From Microthrixaceae bacterium (GTDB lineage: Bacteria > Actinomycetota > Acidimicrobiia > Acidimicrobiales > Microtrichaceae), in the NCBI GenBank assembly GCA_019694615.1, contig JAIBBP010000016.1, positions 1 through 64,000 of the forward strand: a DNA stretch of 64,000 nucleotides, read 5' to 3'. Positions 24,899-33,872 of this stretch are shown piece after piece. The notes under the pieces are model-generated. The model was not told the DNA's origin. It worked only from the letters and a program-made list of their open reading frames with translations, and did not search any database. A program made the translations under genes and the position numbers. Position 1 is the stretch's first letter. Each line of letters starts with the position of its first letter.

Positions 24899-25573
24899 TC
24901 ATGGGAGTGCGGAGAGGAACCGCTCGAGCAGGGCGGGCAGGTCTTCGACGGTGCCTACCCCCCGGTCGAGCCGCTCGCTGAGCCGCTCCCCGAACGGGCC
25001 GGTGCGGAGGTGCGGGGCAAGGAGTCGAACGGTTTCGTCGGCATCGAAGCGGGCGTGAACCAGGCATTGGAAGCGGGCGTAGGTGCGAGTCCTCCGTTGG
25101 GACATTCCGACCACCTTGCGGTTTGCGACCATGACCTCGCCGCTCCCGACCCCGGCGAAGCACACGACCCGGCCGAGGTCGGCGTGGACCGACGCACCGC
25201 GGTGAACCGTCGCTTTGTCCCGAGCCGGCGGTCGGCCCTCGTCAATGGCAGTGCCCCACGCCCGTCCGAGCCAGACGAAAGCCTCGCCAACGTCGACGCG
25301 CCAGAGCGGGTCGCCGATCGGAACGACGACGTCAACCCACAGCATCTCCCGGGGGGTGAGCGCGACCAGGCCGCCGCCGGAGTGCCGACGGGTGACCTCT
25401 CGACACCCAGCGGTCACCGCGGTGGGCGAGAGCACCGCGTCCGACTGGGTGCTCCCCAACGCGACGGCCGGCCCGTCGATTGACATGAGGTGAACCGACC
25501 GCCGGTCGCCGGCCAAGTCGAGGTGATGGAGATGGTCCGCGGATCCACGATGCGACACAACCTCCCAGGCCAT
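24899..25573 (-). CDS. Lipoate-protein ligase A family protein
   Basis: 224 residues. Biotin/lipoate ligase fold: TRRHSGGGLVAL (substrate-binding strand), MLWVDVVVPIGDP, and VANRKVVGMSQRR, the Lys-containing segment that contacts the lipoyl group in this family. Likely attaches lipoate or octanoate to dehydrogenase E2 or GcvH subunits. ATG at 25573 chosen; the frame is open upstream to 25645 but without homology. Divergent from mraZ, with about 300 bases between. Confidence 0.82.
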   Translation of the reverse strand: MAWEVVSHRGSADHLHHLDLAGDRRSVHLMSIDGPAVALGSTQSDAVLSPTAVTAGCREVTRRHSGGGLVALTPREMLWVDVVVPIGDPLWRVDVGEAFVWLGRAWGTAIDEGRPPARDKATVHRGASVHADLGRVVCFAGVGSGEVMVANRKVVGMSQRRTRTYARFQCLVHARFDADETVRLLAPHLRTGPFGERLSERLDRGVGTVEDLPALLERFLSALP

Positions 25574-25878
25574 CGCTCGATCGTAGAGCGGGCGGGGCGC
25601 GGCGAGTGGGTGACGTGCGCGTCGCGTGACGGTCTTGATACGCACGGTGGTGGCGAACGGGCGTTCGAAATTACAAAACCGGGAGTGACATTCGTCTCAT
25701 TTCGGTCCATTTGGCGACAGCGAAAGTTCGGAAAAACCTCAGAAATCCGGCGTGGAAGCCGCAGTCGGAGCTGGGTCGGTGGTTTATGGTGGAACGCCGT
25801 GGAGCGAAGTGGTTGGAAGTGGGGAAGTGGTTCGATCCACACCATGAGCGCGGACACCACCACTGACCGGGGTCAACG
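25574..25878. promoter_or_regulatory. Control region between the lipoate-ligase gene and mraZ
   Basis: 305-base divergent intergenic region that should carry the promoters for the dcw cluster and for the minus-strand gene. Its first part (about 25665-25760) is markedly more A/T-rich than the surroundings, as expected for a promoter. The GTGG array lies in the second half. A TATGGT at 25785 is a possible -10 element inside the array, which would make repression by MraZ direct, but I see no convincing -35. Confidence 0.45.
25779..25832 (+). promoter_or_regulatory. Putative MraZ operator: phased GTGG repeats
   Basis: GTGG occurs at 25779, 25789, 25799, 25809 and 25819, exactly 10 bases apart, with a sixth at 25827 (8 bases on). 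Ten-base phasing puts each on the same face of the helix. MraZ is a known dcw autoregulator that binds short G-rich direct repeats spaced by about 5 bases (10-base period) upstream of its own gene. The array ends about 50 bases before the mraZ start. Confidence 0.8.
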
Positions 25879-26304
25879 ATGAGCTACACCGGACGTTACG
25901 AGCTTTCGGTCGATCCGAAAGGTCGCGTCGTGGTGCCAGCGGCGTTCCGCGACGACTTCGGCGATGGCTCGCAGATATCCCTGCGCCGCGATCACATCAC
26001 GCTCTACGGGAAGGACGGCTGGGACGCCTTCATCACGAGGTTTCGTGAGCTGCGCTCCATCGGCACCGTCAGCAGCCGGGGGTTTATGACGATCATGGCC
26101 TCGTCAGCGCCCGTTCACCCCGACACGCAGGGTCGATTCGGGTTGCCGCAACGATTCCGCGACGCCCACGGAATCGGTGGCCAGGTGGTTGTCATCGGCC
26201 ACGACGACCACCTGGCGATCTACCACCCCGACCGGGCTCCGGACCTCGCTGTCGGAGACGAGCTCGCAGCCTTCTGGGACGAGTTCGAAAGCCTGCCCCT
26301 GTGA
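25879..26304 (+). CDS. mraZ: Transcriptional regulator MraZ
   Basis: 141 residues. Two tandem AbrB-like swapped-hairpin domains, each with its signature: DPKGRVVVPAAFR near residue 12 and DTQGRFGLPQRFR near residue 78. The protein forms rings that bind repeated DNA boxes and autoregulate the dcw cluster; a matching GTGG array sits just upstream. ATG at 25879. The rsmH start overlaps its stop (GTGA). Confidence 0.94.
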   Translation: MSYTGRYELSVDPKGRVVVPAAFRDDFGDGSQISLRRDHITLYGKDGWDAFITRFRELRSIGTVSSRGFMTIMASSAPVHPDTQGRFGLPQRFRDAHGIGGQVVVIGHDDHLAIYHPDRAPDLAVGDELAAFWDEFESLPL

Positions 26305-27305
26305 CGGATGGAGACGAACCCGATGCCTTCCTTCACCTCCCCGTCATGCTGGGCGATGTCGTCGAGCTCCTCGCTCCGATCCCGACCGGCCTGGTCATCG
26401 ACGCCACGCTCGGGGGAGCGGGCCATGCGGTCGCCATTCTGGAGTCGCGACCGGATGTGCGCCTCCTCGGCATCGACCGTGACGCCGACGCCCTCGCTGC
26501 CGCCGGCCGTCGGCTGGCGCTGTTCGGCGACCGGGTTCGGCTCCATCACGGGAGGTTCGACGAGATGACCGACGTGGTCCGTTCGCTTCACGACGACGGA
26601 ATGACAGAGGGGGTGACCGGCGTGCTCTTCGATCTCGGAGTCAGCTCTCCGCAACTCGACCGGGGCGAGCGTGGGTTCTCCTACCGCGCCGACCATGCCG
26701 ACGCGCCGCTCGACATGCGGATGGACCGACGTCAGGAGCGTTCGGCGCACAACGTCGTCAACGAGTACTCCGCCGCGGACCTGGCCGACGTGCTGGACCG
26801 CTACGGCGACGAACGGTTCGCCCGACGCATCGCCACTGCCATCGTTGCCCAACGCCCGATCAACACAACTGGCGAACTCGCCGACATCGTCCGTGACGCA
26901 ATCCCCGCTCCGGCGCGACGAACTGGTGGCAATCCCGCGAAACGGACGTTCCAGGCGCTGCGGATCGAAGTCAACGACGAACTCGAGGCGCTCACGGGCG
27001 CACTCGACCAGGCGATCGACCTCCTCTTGCCAGGCGGCCGATGTGTGGTGCTCAGCTACCACTCTGGCGAGGACCGCATCGTGAAGGATCGGTTCCGGCG
27101 AGCCGAGACCGGTGGTTGCGTCTGCCCGCCGGGACTCGATTGTGTGTGCGGAGCGGAGCCGAAGGTTCGACTCCTGAAACGGGGCGCGCAGAAGGCTACC
27201 GCTGCGGAGATCGAGGCGAACCCACGGGCCGCCTCGGTGCGCCGGCGTGCCGTCGAATCGGTGACGTTCCGTCCCCGCACCACCGAGGCCGTCGAGGTCG
27301 CCTGA
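26301..27305 (+). CDS. rsmH: 16S rRNA (cytosine-1402 N4) methyltransferase
   Basis: 334 residues. SAM-dependent methyltransferase: HLPVMLGDVVELL at the N-terminus, SAM-binding DATLGGAGHA, LLGIDRDADAL, FDLGVSSPQLD, and the late VVLSYHSGEDRIVK. Methylates the 16S rRNA decoding centre. GTG start overlaps the mraZ stop; its own stop overlaps the ftsL start (TGATG). The conserved mraZ-rsmH-ftsL order supports the call. Confidence 0.95.
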   Translation: MTDGDEPDAFLHLPVMLGDVVELLAPIPTGLVIDATLGGAGHAVAILESRPDVRLLGIDRDADALAAAGRRLALFGDRVRLHHGRFDEMTDVVRSLHDDGMTEGVTGVLFDLGVSSPQLDRGERGFSYRADHADAPLDMRMDRRQERSAHNVVNEYSAADLADVLDRYGDERFARRIATAIVAQRPINTTGELADIVRDAIPAPARRTGGNPAKRTFQALRIEVNDELEALTGALDQAIDLLLPGGRCVVLSYHSGEDRIVKDRFRRAETGGCVCPPGLDCVCGAEPKVRLLKRGAQKATAAEIEANPRAASVRRRAVESVTFRPRTTEAVEVA

Positions 27306-27727
27306 TGGCTCGATCGACCGCCACCGCGACGGCTGCTCGCCGGCCGACGCGAGTCGAGGACGCGCGGCGCCGCGCCGCAGCGCGGCGTCGTGCCGAGCTC
27401 GAGGTGGTCGCGCGCCCCAGTCGACGGATCACCCCGACAGCGGTGCTCGTCGCGCTCTTCGCTGCAGGCGTCGCGTTCACGGCACTCTCGGTGCAGATAT
27501 CGCTGATCCACCGTCAGCAGCAACTCGACGCCGTGCGGAGTGAGATCACTGACCTTCAGCTGGCGAACAAGGAGCTGCGTCAGAAGGAGAGCCGCCTGCA
27601 GGCTCCCGCCGAGGTGCTTCGGATCGCCCGCGACGAACTCGGCATGGTCGAGGCCAAGCCCGCCGAGCTCGTGACTCCAGCAACCGAAGTGGTCGGTATT
27701 GCTCCCACTACGGGGCCGCAGAGCTGA
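27305..27727 (+). CDS. ftsL: FtsL-like septum component
   Basis: 140 residues. A basic N-terminal cytoplasmic part (about 1-40, Arg/Ala-rich), one membrane helix (about 43-62) and an outer coiled coil (about 63-100, IHRQQQLDAVRSEITDLQLA). This layout and its position between rsmH and ftsI are diagnostic of FtsL, which joins DivIC and FtsQ to activate septal peptidoglycan synthesis. Sequence conservation in this family is low, so the name rests on topology and context. ftsI starts 8 bases downstream. Confidence 0.85.
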   Translation: MARSTATATAARRPTRVEDARRRAAARRRAELEVVARPSRRITPTAVLVALFAAGVAFTALSVQISLIHRQQQLDAVRSEITDLQLANKELRQKESRLQAPAEVLRIARDELGMVEAKPAELVTPATEVVGIAPTTGPQS

Positions 27728-27735
27728 TCCGAACG

Positions 27736-30003
27736 ATGCCGACCACGACGACCCGCCGACCCGCGCAGCGGGTGACTCCCCCCAAGTCCGGCACATCGCG
27801 TTCCAAGATCCCCGGCGCCGGTGCGCGCGGGGCCGGTGGTGCGGGCTCCGCCCGCACCACCGGCCCTCGTTCGTCCCGCGTTGCCCAGCCCGCGTCGAGG
27901 CGGGCCACATCAGCTCGTGGCACCTCCGAGCGGACCACCTCAACTCGATCAGCGCGAGCGAATCGATCCGCACGGCCCGGTAGGTCACCGTTGTCCCTTG
28001 TTCATCGACTCGCACCAGGCGAGCGAACCCGCCGTCGCCCGCAGCGCCGCGGTCCTCAGCTAGCGCTTCGCGCCCGTCTGGCCATCCCCTACGTGATCGT
28101 CGTCATGCTGGCCCTGCTCCTGGCGGCCCGCGTGCTCTGGGTCGGGGTCTTCGACTCCGACACATACGAAGCGCTCGGGCTCAGCAAACGCCAACGTTCG
28201 ATTCCACTGCACGAGCTCCGCGGCGCCATCTATGACCGCAACGGCGAGGCGCTGGTGATGTCGGTTCCGAGCAAGCTCGTGGCTGTTGATCCGACGCTGA
28301 TCTCTGATCCGGAGGAGACGGCGACGCAGATCGCCGGCATTCTCGGCCTCGATCGGATCGCGGTGCTGGACGCACTCGAGAAGCCGGACACGAGGTACTC
28401 CGTCGTTGCCCATCAGGTGGACGCCACGGTGGCGGAGCAGCTGCAGGCCGAGCGCATTCCCGGCCTGACGTTCAGTGAGGATCCGCAGCGGCTGGCGGTG
28501 CAGGGTGACCTCGCTCGATCGGTGATCGGCTCGATGGACCGATACTCGACCGATGCAATCTCTGGTATCGAGAAGCTCTACGACGAGGAGCTTCGGCCGA
28601 CGCAGGGTCGCGAGGAGGTGCAGCAGGGGATTCGCGGCTCGACGATTCCGGGCTCCGAGCGCGTCGTCCAGGCGGCCCGTGCCGGCGCCAACGTGACCCT
28701 CACTCTCGACCGGGCTCTCCAGTTCATGGCGGAGCACGAGCTCGCTCGGCAGGTCGCGGCGGTCAACGCCAAGGGTGGGACGGTGGTGCTCGGTCGACCG
28801 AGTACGGGCGAGGTGCTCGCCATGGCCTCAGTGGCTCGGAACCCTGAGGGATCTGTTGTCCAGGGTTCGCTCAACCAGGCGATCCGCCTGTACGAGCCGG
28901 GCTCCGTCATGAAGGTCGTGACTGTGACGACGGCCTACGACATGGGGCTCCTGACACCTGATTCGACGCTCACCGTTCCGTACTCCATCACGTTGTACGA
29001 CAAGACCATTCGCGACTCGCACAAGCACCCGACAGAGGTGATGACGATCAACCAGATCCTGTCGGAGTCTTCGAACGTCGGCACGATCATGATCGCCCAG
29101 ATGATCGAGCGTGCCGGAGGGCGCGAGAAGCTCGTCGATGCGTTCAAGGCGTTCGGGTTCGGCAAGTACACAGCACTCGGTCTGCCGAAGGAACAGAGCG
29201 GCGTGCTCAAGGAACATGACGATTGGAACGGAACCGACATCGGGTCGATCCCGATCGGGCAATCGGTGACCGTGTCGCCGCTGCAGATGTGGACGGCGTA
29301 CAACACCATCGCCAACGGCGGCTCCTACGTGCCCCCGGTGTTGGTGCGTGACATCGTCGATGCTTCGGGCGATCGGCTGACGCCGAAGGTGCCGAGCGAG
29401 GCGCCACGAGCGCACCGGGCCGTGTCGGAGAAGGCGGCGCAGATGGTGACCCGGTCCCTCGAGGACGTCGTCGACGCCGAGCACGGCACCGGCCGTGAGT
29501 TCAAGATCGACGGGTTCAAGATCGCCGCCAAGACGGGGACGGCGTACAAGGTCCTCGACAACGGAACGTACGGCACCGCGGCGACCCGCAAGTACGCCGC
29601 GAGCTTCGTGGGGTTCTTCCCGGCATCGGATCCGCAGATCTCGATCATGGTGATGATCGACGAGCCAGGCTATGGACAGCATTTCGGCGCGACCGCTGCC
29701 GGCCCCGTGTTCGACACGCTGGCCAGGGAGTCGATGCGGCGATTCAGCATCGCCGGCGACACCGCCGTGAAGCCGACGCCCGGCAAGCTCATCCGCTCGC
29801 AGCGTGCCACCGCTCCGACGACGACCACCACGACCACGACCACAGTTCCTGCGGACCCGAACGCGCCGGTGGACCCGAACGCAGCCGCGGCAGCGACCGC
29901 CGGTGCTGCCCCAGTAGTTCCCGCCGCGACCCCAACGGCTCCGAGCCCGGCGGCGGCGCCGCTGGCCCCCCCATCGATCGACGCGATCGCTCCCGATGGC
30001 TGA
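27736..30003 (+). CDS. ftsI: Septal peptidoglycan transpeptidase FtsI (PBP3)
   Basis: 755 residues. An unusually long basic, Arg/Ser/Thr/Ala-rich cytoplasmic N-terminus (about 1-115), a membrane helix (about 119-139), a PBP dimerisation domain, then the transpeptidase with active Ser390 in SVMK (390-393), SSN (445-447) and KTG (599-601). The C-terminal 70 residues are a Thr run followed by Ala/Pro-rich low complexity. Cross-links septal peptidoglycan as partner of FtsW. A perfect hairpin lies within codons 32-44. No good alternative start is seen after the basic region. Overlaps murE by 8 bases. Confidence 0.94.
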   Translation: MPTTTTRRPAQRVTPPKSGTSRSKIPGAGARGAGGAGSARTTGPRSSRVAQPASRRATSARGTSERTTSTRSARANRSARPGRSPLSLVHRLAPGERTRRRPQRRGPQLALRARLAIPYVIVVMLALLLAARVLWVGVFDSDTYEALGLSKRQRSIPLHELRGAIYDRNGEALVMSVPSKLVAVDPTLISDPEETATQIAGILGLDRIAVLDALEKPDTRYSVVAHQVDATVAEQLQAERIPGLTFSEDPQRLAVQGDLARSVIGSMDRYSTDAISGIEKLYDEELRPTQGREEVQQGIRGSTIPGSERVVQAARAGANVTLTLDRALQFMAEHELARQVAAVNAKGGTVVLGRPSTGEVLAMASVARNPEGSVVQGSLNQAIRLYEPGSVMKVVTVTTAYDMGLLTPDSTLTVPYSITLYDKTIRDSHKHPTEVMTINQILSESSNVGTIMIAQMIERAGGREKLVDAFKAFGFGKYTALGLPKEQSGVLKEHDDWNGTDIGSIPIGQSVTVSPLQMWTAYNTIANGGSYVPPVLVRDIVDASGDRLTPKVPSEAPRAHRAVSEKAAQMVTRSLEDVVDAEHGTGREFKIDGFKIAAKTGTAYKVLDNGTYGTAATRKYAASFVGFFPASDPQISIMVMIDEPGYGQHFGATAAGPVFDTLARESMRRFSIAGDTAVKPTPGKLIRSQRATAPTTTTTTTTTVPADPNAPVDPNAAAAATAGAAPVVPAATPTAPSPAAAPLAPPSIDAIAPDG
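27830..27866. other. Perfect 17-bp inverted repeat inside the 5' part of ftsI
   Basis: 27830-27846 pairs base for base with 27850-27866 around a 3-base loop (TCC), almost all G and C. It encodes an ordinary Gly/Ala/Ser/Arg stretch, so protein sequence alone does not demand it. In mRNA it would be a very stable stem about 95 bases after the ftsI start. Confidence 0.8.
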
Positions 30004-31450
30004 TCCGCCGACACTTCCGTTTCCGGCGGTGGGCGCCGCCGACGCCTCGACGACCGCCGCGGATCTCGCTGCGGTCGTCGGCGCGCACGTCGTCGGCGAC
30101 TCCGGAGTCGTGATCGCCGGCCTCACTCACGACTCGGCGCGGGTCCTCGACGGTTCGCTGTTCTGCTGTGTCGTGGGCGAGCGATTCGACGGCCACAACT
30201 TCGCCGCAGCCGCGGTGTCGGCAGGAGCCTCCGCGCTCCTCGTCGAGCGGCAACTCCCTCTCGACGCGACACAGATCGTCGTCGCCGACAGCCGGATCGC
30301 AATGGGCCCGATCGCCGATGCCTTCTGGGGTCATCCGTCGGGCGACGTCGCAGTGGTCGGGGTCACGGGCACGAACGGGAAGACCACCACGGTCACGTTG
30401 GTGCAGCATCTGCTGTCCGAGCTCGGTGTTCGATGCGGTGTCATCGGAACGCTGACGGGTTCCCGCACGACCCCCGAAGCCCCCGACCTCCAGGCGCAGC
30501 TCCGGTCGTTCGGCAACGCCGGCGCGTCGGTCGTCGCGATGGAGGTTTCGTCGCACGCTCTGGCGCTGCACCGCGTGGACGGCACGCGGTTCGCTGTCGC
30601 GGTCTTCACCAACATCGGTGTCGACCACCTGGACTTCCACGAGACCCAGGAGCGCTACTTCGAGGCCAAGGCGCGATTGTTCGACTCCCGCTTCACGGAC
30701 CTCGGGCTGGTGAACATCGACGACGTGCACGGCCGCCTGTTGCGTGATGCCGCCACGATTCGGATCGACGGTTTCGGCCTGAGCGACGTGTCGGACCTTC
30801 GTCTGGCCCCGACCGGCTCCTCCTTCCGGTGGCGGGGCCATCAGGTCCGCTTGCCGCTGGCCGGCCGGTTCAACGTTTCGAACGCCCTCGCAGCTGCGGA
30901 GGCGGTTGTTTCCCTCGGTCACGATGCCGCGGATGTCGCCGAGGCCCTGGGGACCGTCTATGCACCTCCCGGGCGCTTCGAGATCATCGACCGCGGCCAA
31001 CCGTTCACCGTCGTCGTGGACTACGCGCACACTCCCGATGCGCTGGCCAACCTGTTGTCGGCGGCGGGGGAGTTGGTCGAAGGTGGGCGTCTCCGAGTGG
31101 TGTTCGGCTGCGGAGGGGATCGAGACCGCGGGAAGCGGCCACAGATGGGTGCGGTCGCCTGCGAGGTGGCGGACGACGTGACGTTGACCTCGGATAACCC
31201 CCGTTCGGAGGACCCAGCGGCCATCATTGCTGCCGTGAAATCAGGATGCACCAAACCGGTCGACATCGAGATCGACCGTCTGACGGCGATCGAGACGGTG
31301 CTCGCCGCTGCCGGCGACGGCGACGTTGTCGTCATCGCGGGAAAGGGCCACGAGACGACGCAGACGACCGGATCGGTGGTTGCGGCGTTCGACGATCGTG
31401 AGGTGGCGGACTTCTGGCTGCGCCGCCAGGGCTGGAGCACCCCGGCGTGA
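29996..31450 (+). CDS. murE: UDP-MurNAc-tripeptide synthetase (meso-DAP type)
   Basis: 484 residues. Mur ligase: ATP loop GVTGTNGKTTTV, VVAMEVSSHALALHR, the NIGVDHLDFH segment, VVDYAHTPDALANLL, and DNPRSEDP near 400. The DNPR motif marks meso-diaminopimelate rather than lysine as the amino acid added, implying direct meso-DAP cross-linked peptidoglycan. It overlaps ftsI by 8 bases, and its stop overlaps the mraY start (GTGA), leaving no room for murF, which normally follows. Confidence 0.94.
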   Translation: MADPPTLPFPAVGAADASTTAADLAAVVGAHVVGDSGVVIAGLTHDSARVLDGSLFCCVVGERFDGHNFAAAAVSAGASALLVERQLPLDATQIVVADSRIAMGPIADAFWGHPSGDVAVVGVTGTNGKTTTVTLVQHLLSELGVRCGVIGTLTGSRTTPEAPDLQAQLRSFGNAGASVVAMEVSSHALALHRVDGTRFAVAVFTNIGVDHLDFHETQERYFEAKARLFDSRFTDLGLVNIDDVHGRLLRDAATIRIDGFGLSDVSDLRLAPTGSSFRWRGHQVRLPLAGRFNVSNALAAAEAVVSLGHDAADVAEALGTVYAPPGRFEIIDRGQPFTVVVDYAHTPDALANLLSAAGELVEGGRLRVVFGCGGDRDRGKRPQMGAVACEVADDVTLTSDNPRSEDPAAIIAAVKSGCTKPVDIEIDRLTAIETVLAAAGDGDVVVIAGKGHETTQTTGSVVAAFDDREVADFWLRRQGWSTPA

Positions 31451-32505
31451 TTCGGATCTTCCTCGCCGGTGGGGTCGCTGCCCTCTTCTCGATCGTCGGC
31501 ACGAAGTACCTGATCGTCCTGCTCCGCCGCCTCGGTATCGGCCAGCCCATCCACGAGGATGCCCCGGAGGGCCACAGCGTCAAGGCGGGCACGCCTCCGA
31601 TGGGGGGGATCGCCATCGTCGTATCGGCGGTGCTGAGCTACGCGATCTCGGGCTTCTACCGCGGCATCTACACCCAACGCGGTCTCTTCGTCGTCCTCGC
31701 GATCGCCGGCGCCGGGCTGGTCGGATTCCTCGACGACTACATCAAGGCGCGCAACGAGCGGAACCTCGGACTCAGCAAGCGGGCCAAGATGCTCGGCCTG
31801 CTGTCGGTTGCCGTGGCGTTTCCCGTGCTGGTGATCACGCAGACCAAACAGCACACCGAGCTGAGCTTCACCCGATTCAACAACTTCGGATCCTGGGCCG
31901 AGCTCGGCAAGGTCGGTTGGGTCGTTTGGGCAGTGCTCCTGATCCTGGCGACGTCGAACGCGGTCAACCTGACCGACGGACTCGACGGGCTGGCTGCGGG
32001 GAGCTCGATGTTCGCGTTCAGCGCGTTCGTGATGATCGGTTTCTGGACCTTCCGACACCCCGAGGTCTACAACCTCGCGTCGCAGGCGGAGCTGACGTTC
32101 GGCCTCGACCTAGCCGTGATCGCCGCGTCGATGATGGGGGCCTGCGCCGGATTTCTGTGGTGGAACGCGGCGCCTGCCCAGATCTTCATGGGTGACACCG
32201 GCTCGCTCGCGATCGGCGTGGCACTGGCATGTCTCGCCCTCACCACGAACACCGCACTGTTGTTGCCGATCATCGGTGCGTTGTTCGTGGTCGAGACCAT
32301 GTCGGTGATCATCCAGGTGATCAGCTTCCGCGGTTTCGGCAAGCGGGTCTTTCTCATGGCCCCGATCCACCATCACTTCGAGAAGAAGGGGTGGCCCGAG
32401 ACCACCGTCATCATCCGCTTCTGGATGCTGTCCGCTGCGTGCACAGCGGCGGGGATCGGCCTCTTCTACCGGGACTTCCTCGTTCTCACGGGGACACTGA
32501 CGTGA
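31447..32505 (+). CDS. mraY: Phospho-MurNAc-pentapeptide transferase
   Basis: 352 residues, about ten membrane helices. Catalytic motifs: FLDDYIKARNERNLGLS (Asp pair), NAVNLTDGLDGLA, MGDTGSLAIG and APIHHHFEKKGWPE. Transfers phospho-MurNAc-pentapeptide to undecaprenyl phosphate, making lipid I. GTG start overlaps murE; the stop overlaps murD. Confidence 0.96.
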   Translation: MIRIFLAGGVAALFSIVGTKYLIVLLRRLGIGQPIHEDAPEGHSVKAGTPPMGGIAIVVSAVLSYAISGFYRGIYTQRGLFVVLAIAGAGLVGFLDDYIKARNERNLGLSKRAKMLGLLSVAVAFPVLVITQTKQHTELSFTRFNNFGSWAELGKVGWVVWAVLLILATSNAVNLTDGLDGLAAGSSMFAFSAFVMIGFWTFRHPEVYNLASQAELTFGLDLAVIAASMMGACAGFLWWNAAPAQIFMGDTGSLAIGVALACLALTTNTALLLPIIGALFVVETMSVIIQVISFRGFGKRVFLMAPIHHHFEKKGWPETTVIIRFWMLSAACTAAGIGLFYRDFLVLTGTLT

Positions 32506-33872
32506 CCTACGGCGGTAGCGACCGCCTGGACGGCGAACACTTCCTGCTCTACGGCTGGGGTATCACCAACGCTGCGGTGGCGACGGCGCTGGTCGACCGG
32601 GGACGGACCGTCGTCGTCGCAGACGATCGTCCGGGTCCCACCACCGCGGCGGCGGTGGTCGCCGCCGGTGCGTCGCTCATCGTGTCGCCGGGTAGCGATG
32701 AGATCGCAATGGCCGTTGCCGAGGCCGATGCCGTGATTCCCGCCCCCGGACTCCCCGAATCCCATCGAGTGTTCGCAGCGGCAGAGGGAGCGTCGGTCCC
32801 TGTGCTCAGCGAGTTCGACCTCGCGGCGGCGTTCGACGACCGACCCCTGTTGTCAATCACAGGCACAAACGGCAAGACGACGGTGACCACGCTCGTAACG
32901 CTCATGCTCGAGCGCTCCGGCCTGCGGGCGGAGGCGGTGGGCAACACCGATGTGCCGCTCGTCTCGGCGATCGCGGATCCCGACACCGATGTCTTCGTTG
33001 TCGAGTCGAGCTCGTTTCGGCTGGCTCGGACGCACCGATTCCGTCCGAAGGTAGCGACGTGGCTCAACTTCGCCGAGGATCACCTCGACGTCCACTCCGA
33101 CGTCACCGCGTACGAGGCGGCGAAGGCCCGCCAGTGGCGCGACCTCGACGCCGCGTCCACAGCGGTGGCGAGCGCTGACGACGAGACCGTCGTCCGCCAC
33201 ATCGGAGAGGGGAGTGGCCGGTTCGTGACGTTCGGTCTCGACCCCTCAACAGCACATCCGGGCCTCGATCACTTCACCTACCGCGACGGATCGCTGCGGA
33301 CCCCCGACGGCACGGTGATCGTCGAAGCCGACGAGATGTTCCGCTCGTTGCCACACGACGTGTCCAACGCCCTGGCAGCATCAGCCACTGCGCTCGCCGG
33401 AGGTGCGAGCCTGTCCGGCGTGCGTGCGGCGTTGCGTGAGTTCCAGGGACTGTCTCATCGGGTTGAGTTGGTCGCGTCCGCCAACGGCGTCGACTGGTTC
33501 GACGACTCCAAGGCGACCGCGCCACACGCAGTGATCGCCGCGGTCGAGGGATTCGAATCGGTCGTACTCATCGCCGGCGGTCGCAACAAGGGCCTCGACC
33601 TCGGAGCGTTGGCGCGGCTCCGGCCGCGGCTCCGAGGGGTCGTCGGCATCGGAGAGTCCGGGGCCGAGGTGCTTGCGGTGTTCGATGGACTACCTGCCAT
33701 GTTGGCGACGTCCATGCGAGAGGCCGTGGCCGCAGCCGCGGAGATGGCGGGCGATGGAGATGCCGTGGTGCTGTCGCCGGGCTGTGCCTCGTTCGACTGG
33801 TACGACAACTACGGTCAGCGCGGCGATGATTTCGCGGCGGAGGTGCGTGGGCACCTCGAGGTCGGATCGTGA
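32502..33872 (+). CDS. murD: UDP-MurNAc-L-alanine:D-glutamate ligase
   Basis: 456 residues. N-terminal Rossmann-like domain (HFLLYGWGITNAAVA), ATP loop SITGTNGKTTVTT, VVESSSFRLA, LNFAEDHLDVH, and C-terminal DDSKATAPHAV (the typical DSKATN appears as DSKATA). Cytoplasmic peptidoglycan precursor synthesis. GTG at 32502 overlaps the mraY stop; its stop overlaps the ftsW start. Confidence 0.94.
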   Translation: MTYGGSDRLDGEHFLLYGWGITNAAVATALVDRGRTVVVADDRPGPTTAAAVVAAGASLIVSPGSDEIAMAVAEADAVIPAPGLPESHRVFAAAEGASVPVLSEFDLAAAFDDRPLLSITGTNGKTTVTTLVTLMLERSGLRAEAVGNTDVPLVSAIADPDTDVFVVESSSFRLARTHRFRPKVATWLNFAEDHLDVHSDVTAYEAAKARQWRDLDAASTAVASADDETVVRHIGEGSGRFVTFGLDPSTAHPGLDHFTYRDGSLRTPDGTVIVEADEMFRSLPHDVSNALAASATALAGGASLSGVRAALREFQGLSHRVELVASANGVDWFDDSKATAPHAVIAAVEGFESVVLIAGGRNKGLDLGALARLRPRLRGVVGIGESGAEVLAVFDGLPAMLATSMREAVAAAAEMAGDGDAVVLSPGCASFDWYDNYGQRGDDFAAEVRGHLEVGS

